Source of the DNA: JAEEJA01 sp036343175
Lineage (GTDB): Bacteria > Bacillota > Clostridia > Lachnospirales > Lachnospiraceae
NCBI GenBank assembly: GCA_036343175.1
Contig: JAZASR010000004.1
Location: forward strand, 1 to 64,000
Direction: 5' to 3'
Length of the DNA stretch: 64,000 nt
Part shown: positions 50,674-59,492 of the stretch, one piece after another
Numbering within the stretch: position 1 is the stretch's first letter
Layout of the letters: each line of letters opens with the position of its first letter
Program-made: the position numbers and the translations under genes
Notes under the pieces: generated by a model
Database searches by the model: none
Told to the model about the DNA's origin: nothing
What the model saw: only the letters and a program-made list of their open reading frames with translations

Positions 50674-51705
50674 ATGGCAGAAATACAAGAAAATAAGCCT
50701 GTTAAAAACACAGCCACCATAAAGGACGTAGCAAAAAAAGCACAGGTCTCCCCTGCTGCAGTATCAAGAATATTGAATAATGATATGCTCCTGAGCGTAA
50801 AGCCTGAGACCCGTGAAAAGGTATTCAGGGCTGCTGAGGAACTGGGCTACAAAAAGAAGCACACAAGACGAAAGGGCTTTTGCCTCGGTATAGTACAATG
50901 GTTCACAGCTGAGGAGGAGATCCGCGACAACTATTATCTGAAGATCCGTCAGGGTATCGAGGATTTCTGCGCAAAGAACATCATCACGACTGTCAGGATA
51001 TTCAGAAATGATGAGGATTACGCGGAGAAGCTTAAGGACACCAACGGCATCATATGCATCGGGAAATTTTCCTCCGATAAGGTAAATGAGCTGATAGACA
51101 TCAATCCGAACATAATATTCCTTGATATGCCTGTTAAGAACAGGAATGTGACTACGGTTACCCTGGACTTTGCTTCAGCTGTAAAAGATGTGATCGACTA
51201 TTTTATTTCATTAAAGCACCGCAGGATAGCTTTTATTGCGGGCAAGGAGTATGTGGGCAGCCACGAGCCTCTCACAGATGAAAGGACAACATCCTTCTTC
51301 ACTTATATGCGTGAAAAGGGCCTGGAACCTGATAGATATTTTGCAGAAGGGGCATTTTCATCGACATCCGGCTACCAGCTCATGAAGAAGATGCTCGATG
51401 AAGATAATATCCCATCTGCAGTATTCTGTGCATCCGATAACATCGCCTTCGGGGCCATCAAAGCCATAAAGGAGGCCGGCCTGCGTATACCTGATGATAT
51501 TTCGGTGGCAGGCTTCGACGATACAGAGATAAGCGCCTTCATGACACCCGCTCTTACAACGATCCACGCTCCGGCATATGACATGGGCCAGCACGGTGCC
51601 AACCTCTTATTCGTATCTTCGAACCTTAGCATAAAGACACCGCTCAAAGTAAAGATCCCATGTAAGCTTATAGTGCGTGATTCATGTGTGGAGGCTAAGA
51701 ACTGA
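50674..51705 (+). CDS. galR: LacI/GalR family transcriptional regulator
   Basis: A 343 aa repressor-type protein with an N-terminal LacI helix-turn-helix (ATIKDVAKKAQVSPAAVSRILNN, residues about 14-36) and a periplasmic-binding-like sensor domain (DVIDYFISLKHRRIAFIAG; FCASDNIAFGAIKAIKEAG; VAGFDDTEIS). It is divergent from galK, and three TTTAGTAAAG-like sites flank the two promoters. Galactose or a phosphorylated derivative is the likely inducer. AAAGGAG precedes ATG 50674. The stop overlaps the rdgB start by one base. Confidence 0.92.
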   Translation: MAEIQENKPVKNTATIKDVAKKAQVSPAAVSRILNNDMLLSVKPETREKVFRAAEELGYKKKHTRRKGFCLGIVQWFTAEEEIRDNYYLKIRQGIEDFCAKNIITTVRIFRNDEDYAEKLKDTNGIICIGKFSSDKVNELIDINPNIIFLDMPVKNRNVTTVTLDFASAVKDVIDYFISLKHRRIAFIAGKEYVGSHEPLTDERTTSFFTYMREKGLEPDRYFAEGAFSSTSGYQLMKKMLDEDNIPSAVFCASDNIAFGAIKAIKEAGLRIPDDISVAGFDDTEISAFMTPALTTIHAPAYDMGQHGANLLFVSSNLSIKTPLKVKIPCKLIVRDSCVEAKN

Positions 51706-52313
51706 TGAGAGAAATAATAGTTGCCACAGGCAATAAGAATAAAATGACGGAAATGAGGGAGATCCTCGAGGATTCTAACGTAAAGCTCAAAAGTCTTAAG
51801 GATATAGGACTCGGGAATATTGAGATCAATGAAAACGGCAGAACATTTGAGGAGAATGCTCTGATAAAGGCCAGAACTGTTCATGAAATAACTAAAGGCA
51901 TAGTTATCGCCGATGATTCCGGTCTTGTGGTCGATGCACTCGACGGAGCACCCGGAATTTATTCTGCACGATATATGGGACATGAAACTTCCTACCATAT
52001 CAAGAATACCCACATCATAAAAGAGCTTGAAGGAGTTCCTGATGAGAAGCGCACTGCGCGTTTTGTCTGCGCCATGGCATGCGTAATGGAGGACGGCGGG
52101 GAATTCACAGTTACAAGGAACTTCGAAGGCCGCATAGGCTATGAAGAAAAGGGTGAGAACGGCTTCGGCTACGATCCTATCTTCTACCTGCCGGAATATG
52201 GCTGTATGAGCTCCGAGCTCTCACCTGAAGAGAAGAACGGGATAAGCCACAGGGGGAAAGCACTGCGGGCTATGTATGAGGAGCTTTTCAGACGCGGGGT
52301 CTTTAATGAATGA
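51705..52313 (+). CDS. rdgB: XTP/dITP pyrophosphatase (RdgB/HAM1)
   Basis: House-cleaning enzyme that removes deaminated purine nucleotides (XTP, dITP, ITP). The 202 aa protein starts REIIVATGNKNKMTEMREIL, has IADDSGLVVDALDGAPGIYSARY, GFGYDPIF and SHRGKALRAM, all diagnostic. ATG overlaps the galR stop (TGATG), so it is translated by coupling. The next gene is a YfcE-type phosphodiesterase, a pairing often seen in Clostridia. Confidence 0.96.
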   Translation: MREIIVATGNKNKMTEMREILEDSNVKLKSLKDIGLGNIEINENGRTFEENALIKARTVHEITKGIVIADDSGLVVDALDGAPGIYSARYMGHETSYHIKNTHIIKELEGVPDEKRTARFVCAMACVMEDGGEFTVTRNFEGRIGYEEKGENGFGYDPIFYLPEYGCMSSELSPEEKNGISHRGKALRAMYEELFRRGVFNE

Positions 52314-52405
52314 TATAAAAAATCCTTCATGCCGTCTTTTCTGTATAACAGGCGGCAGCATATCTTAAATTAACAGCCGTTTAATTTTTTTCGGGAGGTA
52401 CCGCA

Positions 52406-52936
52406 ATGGATAACGAAGAACTCGACCTCAGGGATAAGGATATCAGAAAAGTGCTGATAGTCAGCGATTCGCACGGTGTGTCCTATAATCTGGACAAGGT
52501 CATCAATGTCATGAATGACTGCATGGATCTTATGATCCACGCCGGAGACATAATAACCGACCCTGACATTATCCGCAGCAAGATCAGATGCCCTATGGCA
52601 GTTGTACGCGGCAATTGCGACTTTAATACAGATCTGCCTCTTACCATGAAGATCCATCTTAAAGGACACGATATATTCCTGATGCACGGTACAGGATATT
52701 ATACCGGCGATAAGAAGACCCTTACCGATATGGCAGCTGCCAATGGCTGCGATGTAATGGTCGTCGGTCATACTCATGTACCGGATGTCTATCATGACAG
52801 GGAAAGAAATATTTATCTTGCAAATCCCGGCAGTATCACTCGTCCCCGTCAGGAGCCTTCCATCCCGACTTATCTGGTCATGAATATCAATGACGACGGT
52901 TCACTTGAATTCGTACCGGTGAAATTGAATTATTGA
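52406..52936 (+). CDS. YfcE/MJ0936-type metallophosphoesterase
   Basis: A 176 aa calcineurin-like phosphodiesterase. Metal ligands are all visible: VSDSHG, IHAGD, VRGNCD, LMHGTG and VGHTHVP, followed by NPGSITRPRQ. Family members hydrolyse simple phosphodiesters in vitro; the true substrate is unknown. GGGAGGTACCGCA precedes the ATG. It follows rdgB at 92 nt in the same direction and is probably co-transcribed. Confidence 0.92.
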   Translation: MDNEELDLRDKDIRKVLIVSDSHGVSYNLDKVINVMNDCMDLMIHAGDIITDPDIIRSKIRCPMAVVRGNCDFNTDLPLTMKIHLKGHDIFLMHGTGYYTGDKKTLTDMAAANGCDVMVVGHTHVPDVYHDRERNIYLANPGSITRPRQEPSIPTYLVMNINDDGSLEFVPVKLNY

Positions 52937-52986
52937 TGCCAATATTGAATTTCTCTCCGTTAAATTAAAATATAAGATAAAATTTA

Positions 52987-53008
52987 TCAGCCAATGCTTA
53001 TTGGCTGA
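52987..53008. terminator. hairpin between convergent genes
   Basis: TCAGCCAAT (52987-52995) pairs with ATTGGCTGA (53000-53008). There is no proper T-run, so only a weak shared terminator between the phosphodiesterase and amidase genes. Confidence 0.45.
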
Positions 53009-53019
53009 ATCAATAAAGA

Positions 53020-53868
53020 TCACATTCCCAGGCTTTTCAAAATACCGCGGTACAGGCCGCGGGCTATCCTCTGCTGACCTTTTTTCTCTGTGATAACTGC
53101 CCTGTCGCCTGCATTTGTAAGATAACCGCATTCATATATGACAGAGGGGCGTTCTGAATGATGCAGTATATACAGGTCATGCCGCTCTGCGACCTTACGT
53201 TTCTCTATTCCTGCCTCTTCATAGACAGAATTCAGAATTATCGAACCAAATTTTCTGTTTTTAATATTTCCGAAATTTTTCTTTTTCATATAAAGGGATT
53301 CGCTGCCATGAGAAGAATAGTCATAAAAAAGACCTGCATTGCAATGGACGCTGAGAAAAAGATCCGCCTTCAGATCATTTGCCCGGTGAACCCTGTATTC
53401 CTTACTTACGCTTACATCTGTAAGACGGGTATAATAAGCCTCTATTCTCTGATCGTGGTCAAGCAGGCCCTTTAAATATTTTACGATCTGAACAGTTACC
53501 TGCTTTTCTGTATATCTTTTATAAACGTACTTTCCTTTGTGAAGGACCGGTACCGTCACGCTGGTGCCCTCATCAAGACCACCGTGACCTGCATCGATCA
53601 ATACGATATATTTACCGGGTCTTGTATTTAAAGCATAAGCTGACTTATCCGGGTCCGGATCAGTATTATTAATGTCTGAGGAATCACTGTCCGGATCCTG
53701 TTCTGACCATTCAGACTCCTCCATGATAACAGCTTTAGATGCTGCGGCGGCAGAAATATCTATCTGATCATCCTCAGTCCCGGAACTGCCTGACCTGATA
53801 AGCAGGCATACTGCGAACAGGATGCATAATAACCCTGCTGTTATTGCCGTTCTTGCTGCCGATCTCAT
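53020..53868 (-). CDS. N-acetylmuramoyl-L-alanine amidase (Amidase_3), membrane-anchored or secreted
   Basis: Zinc amidase that cuts the bond between muramic acid and the stem peptide. The 282 aa protein has an N-terminal hydrophobic segment (about 8-28), an acidic Ser/Asp-rich linker to about 85, and an Amidase_3 domain with the metal and catalytic residues in IDAGHGGLDEG, TEKQ, LSVHCNA and YECGYLTN. GGGGGATAT precedes the ATG at 53868. It is monocistronic. Role in daughter-cell separation or spore/wall remodelling is inferred from the family. There is no LysM or SH3 binding domain. Confidence 0.92.
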   Translation of the reverse strand: MRSAARTAITAGLLCILFAVCLLIRSGSSGTEDDQIDISAAAASKAVIMEESEWSEQDPDSDSSDINNTDPDPDKSAYALNTRPGKYIVLIDAGHGGLDEGTSVTVPVLHKGKYVYKRYTEKQVTVQIVKYLKGLLDHDQRIEAYYTRLTDVSVSKEYRVHRANDLKADLFLSVHCNAGLFYDYSSHGSESLYMKKKNFGNIKNRKFGSIILNSVYEEAGIEKRKVAERHDLYILHHSERPSVIYECGYLTNAGDRAVITEKKGQQRIARGLYRGILKSLGM

Positions 53869-53973
53869 ATATCCCCCAATATTTACTTACCTGAAATTAA
53901 ATTAAATAGATGCGTTTTTCTTAATGCTATTATAATGTGGAAATAAAGAGTTTTCAAGATTATTGCTTCACAG

Positions 53974-54017
53974 TAAAAAACACTTTCTTAAAGCCTGGTA
54001 TTGCCAAAGAAAGTGTA
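53974..54017 (-). terminator. feoAB terminator
   Basis: ACACTTTCTT pairs with AAGAAAGTGT (53980-54016) with an inner GCC/GGC, followed by six T on the minus strand, about 75 nt past the feoAB stop. Confidence 0.82.
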
Positions 54018-54089
54018 TAAATACTTATGATCCGCTTCAATTGAATCGAAATATCATCATGTAAGGTCTGATAAGATCTTAAGATCCGG

Positions 54090-56498
54090 TCACATAAAAA
54101 TTCCGGCGATCAGATATACTATAAATCCCATGACCCAGGCAATCAGGCACTGAAAGATAACTATAAATGCCGCCCAGCGGCCTCCAAGCTCACGCTTTAT
54201 GGAAGCAATAGCTGCTACGCAAGGTGTATAGAGGAGACAGAATGTAAGGAGCGCAAATGCTGCCTGCTTTGAAATTGCTGCAAGCACCTCAGCGGATGAC
54301 CCGAAAAGGACGTTCAATGTTGCAACTACTGACTCCTTTGCCATAAAACCTGAGATAAGGGCAGTTGTGACTTTCCAGCTGCCAAAGCCCAATGGTTTAA
54401 AAACAGGGGCGATAATGCCTGCTATCATGGCAAGCATGGAATCTGCCGAGTCATTTACCCATGAAAAAGTAATGCTGAAGTGCTGCAGAAACCATATTAC
54501 TATGGTTGCGATAAGTATTATGGAAAATGCCCTCTGGATAAAGTCCCAGGACTTTTCCCATAAAAGCTGCATAACATTCTTTGCTGAAGGAAGTCTGTAG
54601 TTTGGAAGCTCCATTACAAACGGCACTGCCTCACCTTTAAAATATGTGTTCTTTGAGACAAGCGCTGTGAGGATCCCTGTCAGTATACCCATTATATAAA
54701 GGCATATCATGATGACGGCTCCGTGTCCCGGGAAAAAGGCCGCTGTAAAGTACCCGTATATTGGAAGCTTGGCCGTACAGGACATAAATGGTACAAGCAT
54801 TATGGTCATCTTACGGTCGCGGTCAGACGGCAAAGTTCTTGAGGACATCACCGCGGGAACGCTGCATCCGAAGCCTACCAGCATAGGTACTATAGACCGG
54901 CCCGAAAGACCTATCTTTCGAAGGAGCTTATCCATCACAAAGGCAATACGGGCCATGTAACCTGTATCTTCGAGCAGAGAAAGGAAGAAGAAAAGTATCA
55001 CTATAATAGGCAGAAAGCTTATTACAGATCCGAGTCCTGTAAATATACCTTCTGTTATCAGTGAATGAAGTACGGGGTTGACTCCCGACTTGATAAAGAA
55101 TCTGTCTGCGGCATAAGTACATGCATCTACAGCTCTTGCAAGAAGCTCCTGCAGGGTGCCTCCCAATAAATTAAATGTCAGGTAGAACACAAGCCCCATA
55201 ATAAGGATAAATGCCGGAATAGCAGTGAACTTCCCTGTGAGGACTCTGTCGATGAGCCTTGACCTCTCGTGTTCCTTTGATTCCCTTGGCTTTATGACTG
55301 TGTATGAGACCAGATTTTCAATAAAGGCAAATCTCATATCCGCAATGGATGCTGACCTGTCGAGACCGCGTTCATCCTCCATCTGGAGAATAATATGTTC
55401 GAGAGTCTCTTTTTCATTCTGAGTAAGCTTTAAAGCTTCAAGGACAAGTTCATCACCCTCTATAACCTTTGTTGCCGCAAATCTGACCGGAATGCCGGCT
55501 CTTTCGGCATGATCCTGTATAAGGTGCATCACGGCGTGGAGCGCCCTGTGAACAGCCCCTCCATGGTCATTTTCATAGCAGAAATCCTGTCTTAGCGGTC
55601 TTTCCTGATACTTGGCAACGTGGATCGCATGGCTTATGAGCTCCTTAACGCCTTCATTCTTTGCTGCGGATATGGGAACTACAGGGACGCCTAAGAGCTG
55701 CTCCATCTTATTGATGCGGACAGATCCGCCATTGCCCTGGACCTCGTCCATCATATTAAGAGCCACGACCATAGGAACGTTCAGCTCTATGAGCTGCATG
55801 GTAAGATAGAGATTCCTCTCGATATTGGTCGCATCCACGATATTTATGATGCCTGTAGGCTTTTCATTCAATATGAACTGTCTGGAAACTATCTCCTCAG
55901 CAGAGTAAGGAGACATGGAGTATATCCCCGGAAGGTCTGTGACCAAAGTATTCGGATGACCTTTGATAGACCCGCTCTTACGGTCTACAGTAACACCCGG
56001 GAAGTTTCCCACATGCTGATTGGAGCCGGTAAGCTGATTGAAAAGTGTAGTCTTGCCTGAATTCTGATTGCCTGCAAGAGCGAAAGTAATGGTCTGCCCT
56101 TCAGGGAGAGGATGTTCAGTCTTCTTATCGTGGAATATACCGCCCTCGCCGAGACCCGGATGCCTGTCGATCCTATTGTTGACTGTATCAAGATACGGAT
56201 TGTCGAGATGATCAGGCTTTTCTTCCGCCTTTGAAATATTCCCTGTCTCTTTATCATCATGGACAGGGCTCTCTATAGCCTCTTCGACCTCTATATTTTC
56301 CGCGTCAGAGAGACGCAGAGTAAGCTCGTAGCCGTGGAGACGGATCTCCATAGGATCACCCATAGGTGCGTACTTAATAAGGGTCACGCGTACTCCGGGT
56401 ATAAGCCCCATGTCAAGCAGATGCTGCCTTAAAGCACCTTCATCCGCGACAACAGATACGATCGCGCTCTGACCTGTTTTCAAATCTTTTAATGTCAT
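54090..56498 (-). CDS. feoB: fused FeoA-FeoB ferrous iron transporter
   Basis: Inner-membrane Fe2+ importer with a built-in GTPase. The 802 aa protein starts with a FeoA SH3-like domain (1-75, RQHLLDMGLIPGVRVTLIKY), a charged linker, then FeoB: G1 GNQNSGKTT (143-151), FPGVTVDRKSG, DLPGIYS, NMMD, and a membrane domain from about 425 with the two Gate motifs (FGCSVPAVMSSRTL; LYTPCVAAIASIKRELG). FeoA and FeoB are usually separate; fusion is known in some Firmicutes and Bacteroidetes. A Fur box lies in its promoter region, so expression should rise when iron is scarce. Confidence 0.95.
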   Translation of the reverse strand: MTLKDLKTGQSAIVSVVADEGALRQHLLDMGLIPGVRVTLIKYAPMGDPMEIRLHGYELTLRLSDAENIEVEEAIESPVHDDKETGNISKAEEKPDHLDNPYLDTVNNRIDRHPGLGEGGIFHDKKTEHPLPEGQTITFALAGNQNSGKTTLFNQLTGSNQHVGNFPGVTVDRKSGSIKGHPNTLVTDLPGIYSMSPYSAEEIVSRQFILNEKPTGIINIVDATNIERNLYLTMQLIELNVPMVVALNMMDEVQGNGGSVRINKMEQLLGVPVVPISAAKNEGVKELISHAIHVAKYQERPLRQDFCYENDHGGAVHRALHAVMHLIQDHAERAGIPVRFAATKVIEGDELVLEALKLTQNEKETLEHIILQMEDERGLDRSASIADMRFAFIENLVSYTVIKPRESKEHERSRLIDRVLTGKFTAIPAFILIMGLVFYLTFNLLGGTLQELLARAVDACTYAADRFFIKSGVNPVLHSLITEGIFTGLGSVISFLPIIVILFFFLSLLEDTGYMARIAFVMDKLLRKIGLSGRSIVPMLVGFGCSVPAVMSSRTLPSDRDRKMTIMLVPFMSCTAKLPIYGYFTAAFFPGHGAVIMICLYIMGILTGILTALVSKNTYFKGEAVPFVMELPNYRLPSAKNVMQLLWEKSWDFIQRAFSIILIATIVIWFLQHFSITFSWVNDSADSMLAMIAGIIAPVFKPLGFGSWKVTTALISGFMAKESVVATLNVLFGSSAEVLAAISKQAAFALLTFCLLYTPCVAAIASIKRELGGRWAAFIVIFQCLIAWVMGFIVYLIAGIFM

Positions 56499-56523
56499 AA
56501 AAAAACCTGCCTGTAATGCTTAT

Positions 56524-56579
56524 TGATAATCATTATCATTTAACCATACATATTATAAGTCAAATATTCATAATGGCAA
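56524..56579 (-). promoter_or_regulatory. feoAB promoter and Fur box
   Basis: TGATAAT-C-ATTATCA at 56524-56538 is a perfect 7-1-7 Fur-box core, 26 nt before the start codon. On the minus strand TTGCCA (56574-56579), 16 bp spacer and TATAAT (56552-56557) lie upstream, so bound Fur would sit over the start of the transcript. Confidence 0.85.
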
Positions 56580-56654
56580 GTAAAGAAAAAGTAAATTAAA
56601 GGATCACAAAAAAACTGATATAAAAAGAATAATGCTTTTTAAGATAATGCTTCT

Positions 56655-57419
56655 TTAATATGTATGCCAGTCAAAGTCAGATCTTCCCCTGTTTGTAATA
56701 TACTGGTCATTTGCCGACATCCTGTTGACAAGGTGATTGGCTGTAAAGAACAGTATGATGATGAATACTACGAATATGAGACTTCCAAATGTTGTACCCA
56801 TAGAAGCAATGTAATCGTATGTGCCATGGACCAGGGCAGGTATTATTACTGCCATATTTCTATAGGTCTTACTGCGGGCTTTAAGTCCCATATATGCCGC
56901 TCCTCTTGCAAGTCCATAAAACGCCCCCATGAAGACACCGAATGAGGCATGGCCCGGGATCGCGGTAACAGCGCGGACGAGTGCCGTAGAGAAGCCATAT
57001 TGAAATACATACATAATATTTTCAAAAAGAGCAAAGCCTAAAGATACGAAGACCGCATAGACTATACCGTCATACTGACAGTTGAACTCTGCAGAGAACC
57101 AGCTGCGCCTCCTGAGCATATAGAACTTTGCGCCTTCCTCTGAGAATGCAACGATGACAAAAAACATTATAATATTGTAAAGGCCGCTTGACTGGGGAAC
57201 TATCAGGTCCAGTATGAAGCTTCCGATCCTTTCAAGGACTATGGCGATCAAGGCTGAAATAATGCCTGAAACAGCCATGTTAATAAGCATACCGGGACTC
57301 TCGGGCTCAAGCCTGTCTGACCTGTATACCTTTACCATAAGATATATTGCCGGAGCCACCGCTGCCACGATCAATATCCAGTTGTATGTAAGAATGGGTG
57401 CCATAAGTATGCCAAACAT
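56655..57419 (-). CDS. prsW: PrsW-family intramembrane protease
   Basis: A 254 aa multi-pass protease of the glutamic CAAX-like superfamily. Signature residues: AFSEEGAKFYML (EExxK, 94-98), FALFENIMYVF, PGHASFGVFMGAFYGLARG and ALVHGTYDYIA. In Bacillus, PrsW performs site-1 cleavage of the anti-sigma RsiW. Here it is divergent from an ECF sigma/anti-sigma pair 300 bp away, which suggests it cleaves that anti-sigma factor; this is inference. GAGAGGTAATATT precedes ATG 57419. Confidence 0.9.
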   Translation of the reverse strand: MFGILMAPILTYNWILIVAAVAPAIYLMVKVYRSDRLEPESPGMLINMAVSGIISALIAIVLERIGSFILDLIVPQSSGLYNIIMFFVIVAFSEEGAKFYMLRRRSWFSAEFNCQYDGIVYAVFVSLGFALFENIMYVFQYGFSTALVRAVTAIPGHASFGVFMGAFYGLARGAAYMGLKARSKTYRNMAVIIPALVHGTYDYIASMGTTFGSLIFVVFIIILFFTANHLVNRMSANDQYITNRGRSDFDWHTY

Positions 57420-57497
57420 AATATTACCTCTCTTTCAGGAATTTGGCCTCCTGCAGTTCATTATCATGATCGCTGTATTTATATAATTACAGGCTTC

Positions 57498-57526
57498 ATA
57501 ATATCATTTTCATCAGGGGCTTTCAA
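57498..57526 (-). promoter_or_regulatory. prsW promoter
   Basis: On the minus strand TTGAAA (57521-57526), 17 bp spacer, TATTAT (57498-57503). Confidence 0.65.
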
Positions 57527-57540
57527 TAGCGGCAATACTT

Positions 57541-57580
57541 TGAAACTTTTTTGACCGGATCCGGGTCTATAAGTTAGAAT
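57541..57580 (+). promoter_or_regulatory. promoter of the sigma operon, possibly ECF-type
   Basis: TGAAAC (57541-57546) and GGTCTA (57564-57569) are 17 bp apart, close to the ECF consensus TGAAAC-N16-CGTC of the sigma-M/W/X group, fitting autoregulation. A sigma-A reading is also possible: TTGACC (57551-57556), 18 bp, TAGAAT (57575-57580). Confidence 0.5.
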
Positions 57581-57598
57581 AAAAATAAAGAAGCTTTT

Positions 57599-57714
57599 AA
57601 GCTTTAAGAGAAAAGAACATGAGAATGTTCTTAAGCTTTAAGGAAAAAGTACAGGAGAATGTTCTTAAGCTTAAAAAGAAAAGAGCAGGAGAATGTTCTT
57701 GAGCTTTAAGAGGA
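57599..57714. repeat. 34 bp leader repeat, three full copies plus a partial
   Basis: Units start at 57599, 57633 and 57667 with AAGCTTTAAG or AAGCTTAAAA and end GAGAATGTTCTT; a partial fourth (GAGCTTTAAGAGGA) runs into the sigma gene's ribosome site. Unit 1 can form GAACAT-GAGA-ATGTTC. Units 2 and 3 each contain AGGAGAATG, a ribosome-site-like string next to ATG. All lie in the 5' leader of the sigma gene. Confidence 0.88.
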
Positions 57715-57721
57715 CGATCAC

Positions 57722-58210
57722 ATGAACCAGAAGAATATGGAGGCAGCAATAAATACATATTATAAGGATATGTACCGGCTCAGCCTCAGCTATGTAAAGA
57801 ATAAAGATGACGCCATGGATGTAGTACAGGATTCGGCATACAAGGCCATGGTCAGATGCAGGAGCCTTAAGGACCCCGGTAAAGTCAGGTCATGGCTCTT
57901 TTCTATAACTGTAAATACAGCACTTGACCTGATCAAGGCAAATAAAAGAATAGTTCCTTTAGAGCTTGATGAGAATCAGGGCAGGGATGATAAATATCAT
58001 GATATAGACCTTCTGGCATGCCTTGATGAGCTTGATATAAATGAACGGAAGATCATAATGCTCCACTTCTTTGAAGAGTGTACCACAGCAGAAACAGCAG
58101 AAATACTTAATATCAATGAAAATACAGTAAAGACCATTATGTACAGGTCTATGAAGAAGCTTCGCAAAAGATTATCGGAAGGAGGCGGGTTCGATGCAGA
58201 AGTCAGATAG
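57722..58210 (+). CDS. ECF RNA polymerase sigma factor
   Basis: A 162 aa extracytoplasmic-function sigma factor with region 2 (YYKDMYRLSLSYVKNKDDAM; DVVQDSAYKAM) and region 4 (LDINERKIIMLHFFEECTTA; ILNINENTVKTIMYRSMKKLR). The pattern is close to sigma-V/sigma-W of Firmicutes. AAGAGGA precedes ATG 57722. Its 3' end overlaps the anti-sigma gene. Its regulon is unknown beyond probable autoregulation. Confidence 0.93.
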   Translation: MNQKNMEAAINTYYKDMYRLSLSYVKNKDDAMDVVQDSAYKAMVRCRSLKDPGKVRSWLFSITVNTALDLIKANKRIVPLELDENQGRDDKYHDIDLLACLDELDINERKIIMLHFFEECTTAETAEILNINENTVKTIMYRSMKKLRKRLSEGGGFDAEVR

Positions 58211-59396
58211 AAAGACCACAGAAAATAATTCAAAAGGAGCTGACCATATGACTACAGCAAATGAACGTGATAAGGCATATCTTCTTGAGAATGCCGACTT
58301 CCTCTCCATAGCATCTTCTCTTGCTTCCTTAAAGGAAGAATTCGAGAACATAGAGATACCGGATGAGCTCGGATCCAGAATAAAGGCATCTATAAGGGCT
58401 GCCAGAGGAATTGAAATTGTTGATGACAGTGACATTTCTTCAATACATTCAAGTGTCAGAAAAGAAGCCAGACATCAGAAGATAAAAAAGATAATTATGA
58501 TACAGGCAGCGAGTTTTGCCTCTCTCGCTGCCTGCCTGTGTATAGTATTCGTAGTCTCATTCGTCTCACCAAATGTGGGCCATGCAATGGAAGACGTACC
58601 TGTGATCGGAAGTATCATAACCGTTACCCACAGCCATTTTAAGTCGAAAGACGGTCAGATGTCTGCAAGCGTTAATGTGCCTGAAGTTGTGATCGATCAG
58701 GAAAAAACATACACAGATGATACAGAAGGAAACAATGGTTCCTCAGGCGGGATGATAAATGATGGCGCTTTATCCGGATCTGCCGGTACTTCTTCAGAAA
58801 ATGCCAATGCTTCCTCAGAGGACCTCATGCTTGGTTCTTCCGGATCCGATATAAGCGATGAGCTGAACTCTTCCATCAAAGAATATACTGACAGTATCAT
58901 AAACCGGTATAAGAGCGACGTTAAGGCATCGGACGGCAAGGCAAAAGAGGATATCACTTCGGACTACCAGGTAGTTACAGACAATAATGTCCTCTATGCA
59001 CTACGCTTTGATACTACAACCACTATGGCAGATACAGGCGAGGAAGTCCGCATCTATAATGTTAATAAAAGAACCGGAAAGATCATATCGATAAATGACC
59101 TTTTCAATGAGGGGTCCGAGTTCAAGAAGATCATCAACGCTGATCTTAAGGATCAGATGAGGGCATCCATGAAAGCAGACCCGGATAAGATCTATTTCTT
59201 AAGCGGAGAAGATGCGGAAGATCATTTCAGGTCCATTAATAAGGATACTCAATTCTATATCAATGGTGATAATCTTAATATCGTATTTGATCGTGGAACC
59301 ATTGCTCCAATGTACATGGGGGTCTGCGAATTCTCCATACCGCTGTCTGAGCTTAGTACAGAGCTTAAGACAGAGTATGATCCCGATATGTTCTAG
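58194..59396 (+). CDS. RsiV-like transmembrane anti-sigma factor
   Basis: A 400 aa single-pass protein: cytoplasmic N-terminus (1-98), one membrane helix (about 99-124), then an external part with MEDVPVIGSIITVTH, a Ser/Gly-rich stretch (180-215) and a C-terminal DUF3298-type domain (about 290-395). This is the plan of RsiV, the anti-sigma-V that senses lysozyme in Bacillus. Two starts each have a good ribosome site: ATG 58194 (GGAGG, inside the sigma gene) and ATG 58248 (AAAGGAG, 8 nt). It should hold the sigma factor at the membrane until cleaved, perhaps by the nearby PrsW. Confidence 0.85.
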   Translation: MQKSDRKTTENNSKGADHMTTANERDKAYLLENADFLSIASSLASLKEEFENIEIPDELGSRIKASIRAARGIEIVDDSDISSIHSSVRKEARHQKIKKIIMIQAASFASLAACLCIVFVVSFVSPNVGHAMEDVPVIGSIITVTHSHFKSKDGQMSASVNVPEVVIDQEKTYTDDTEGNNGSSGGMINDGALSGSAGTSSENANASSEDLMLGSSGSDISDELNSSIKEYTDSIINRYKSDVKASDGKAKEDITSDYQVVTDNNVLYALRFDTTTTMADTGEEVRIYNVNKRTGKIISINDLFNEGSEFKKIINADLKDQMRASMKADPDKIYFLSGEDAEDHFRSINKDTQFYINGDNLNIVFDRGTIAPMYMGVCEFSIPLSELSTELKTEYDPDMF

Positions 59397-59448
59397 ATCC
59401 TGTTATAGATCCCGTTATAAAGTCTGTTATAAATAATATATTGATATC

Positions 59449-59486
59449 AAAAAAGCTCCGGTAAGTATTTACCGGAGCTTTTGCTG
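59449..59486 (+). terminator. terminator of the sigma operon
   Basis: AAAAGCTCCGGTAA pairs with TTACCGGAGCTTTT around GTAT (59451-59482). Just before it, three imperfect 12 nt units of CTGTTATA type run from about 59399 to 59434. Confidence 0.9.
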
Positions 59487-59492
59487 TTCTTA

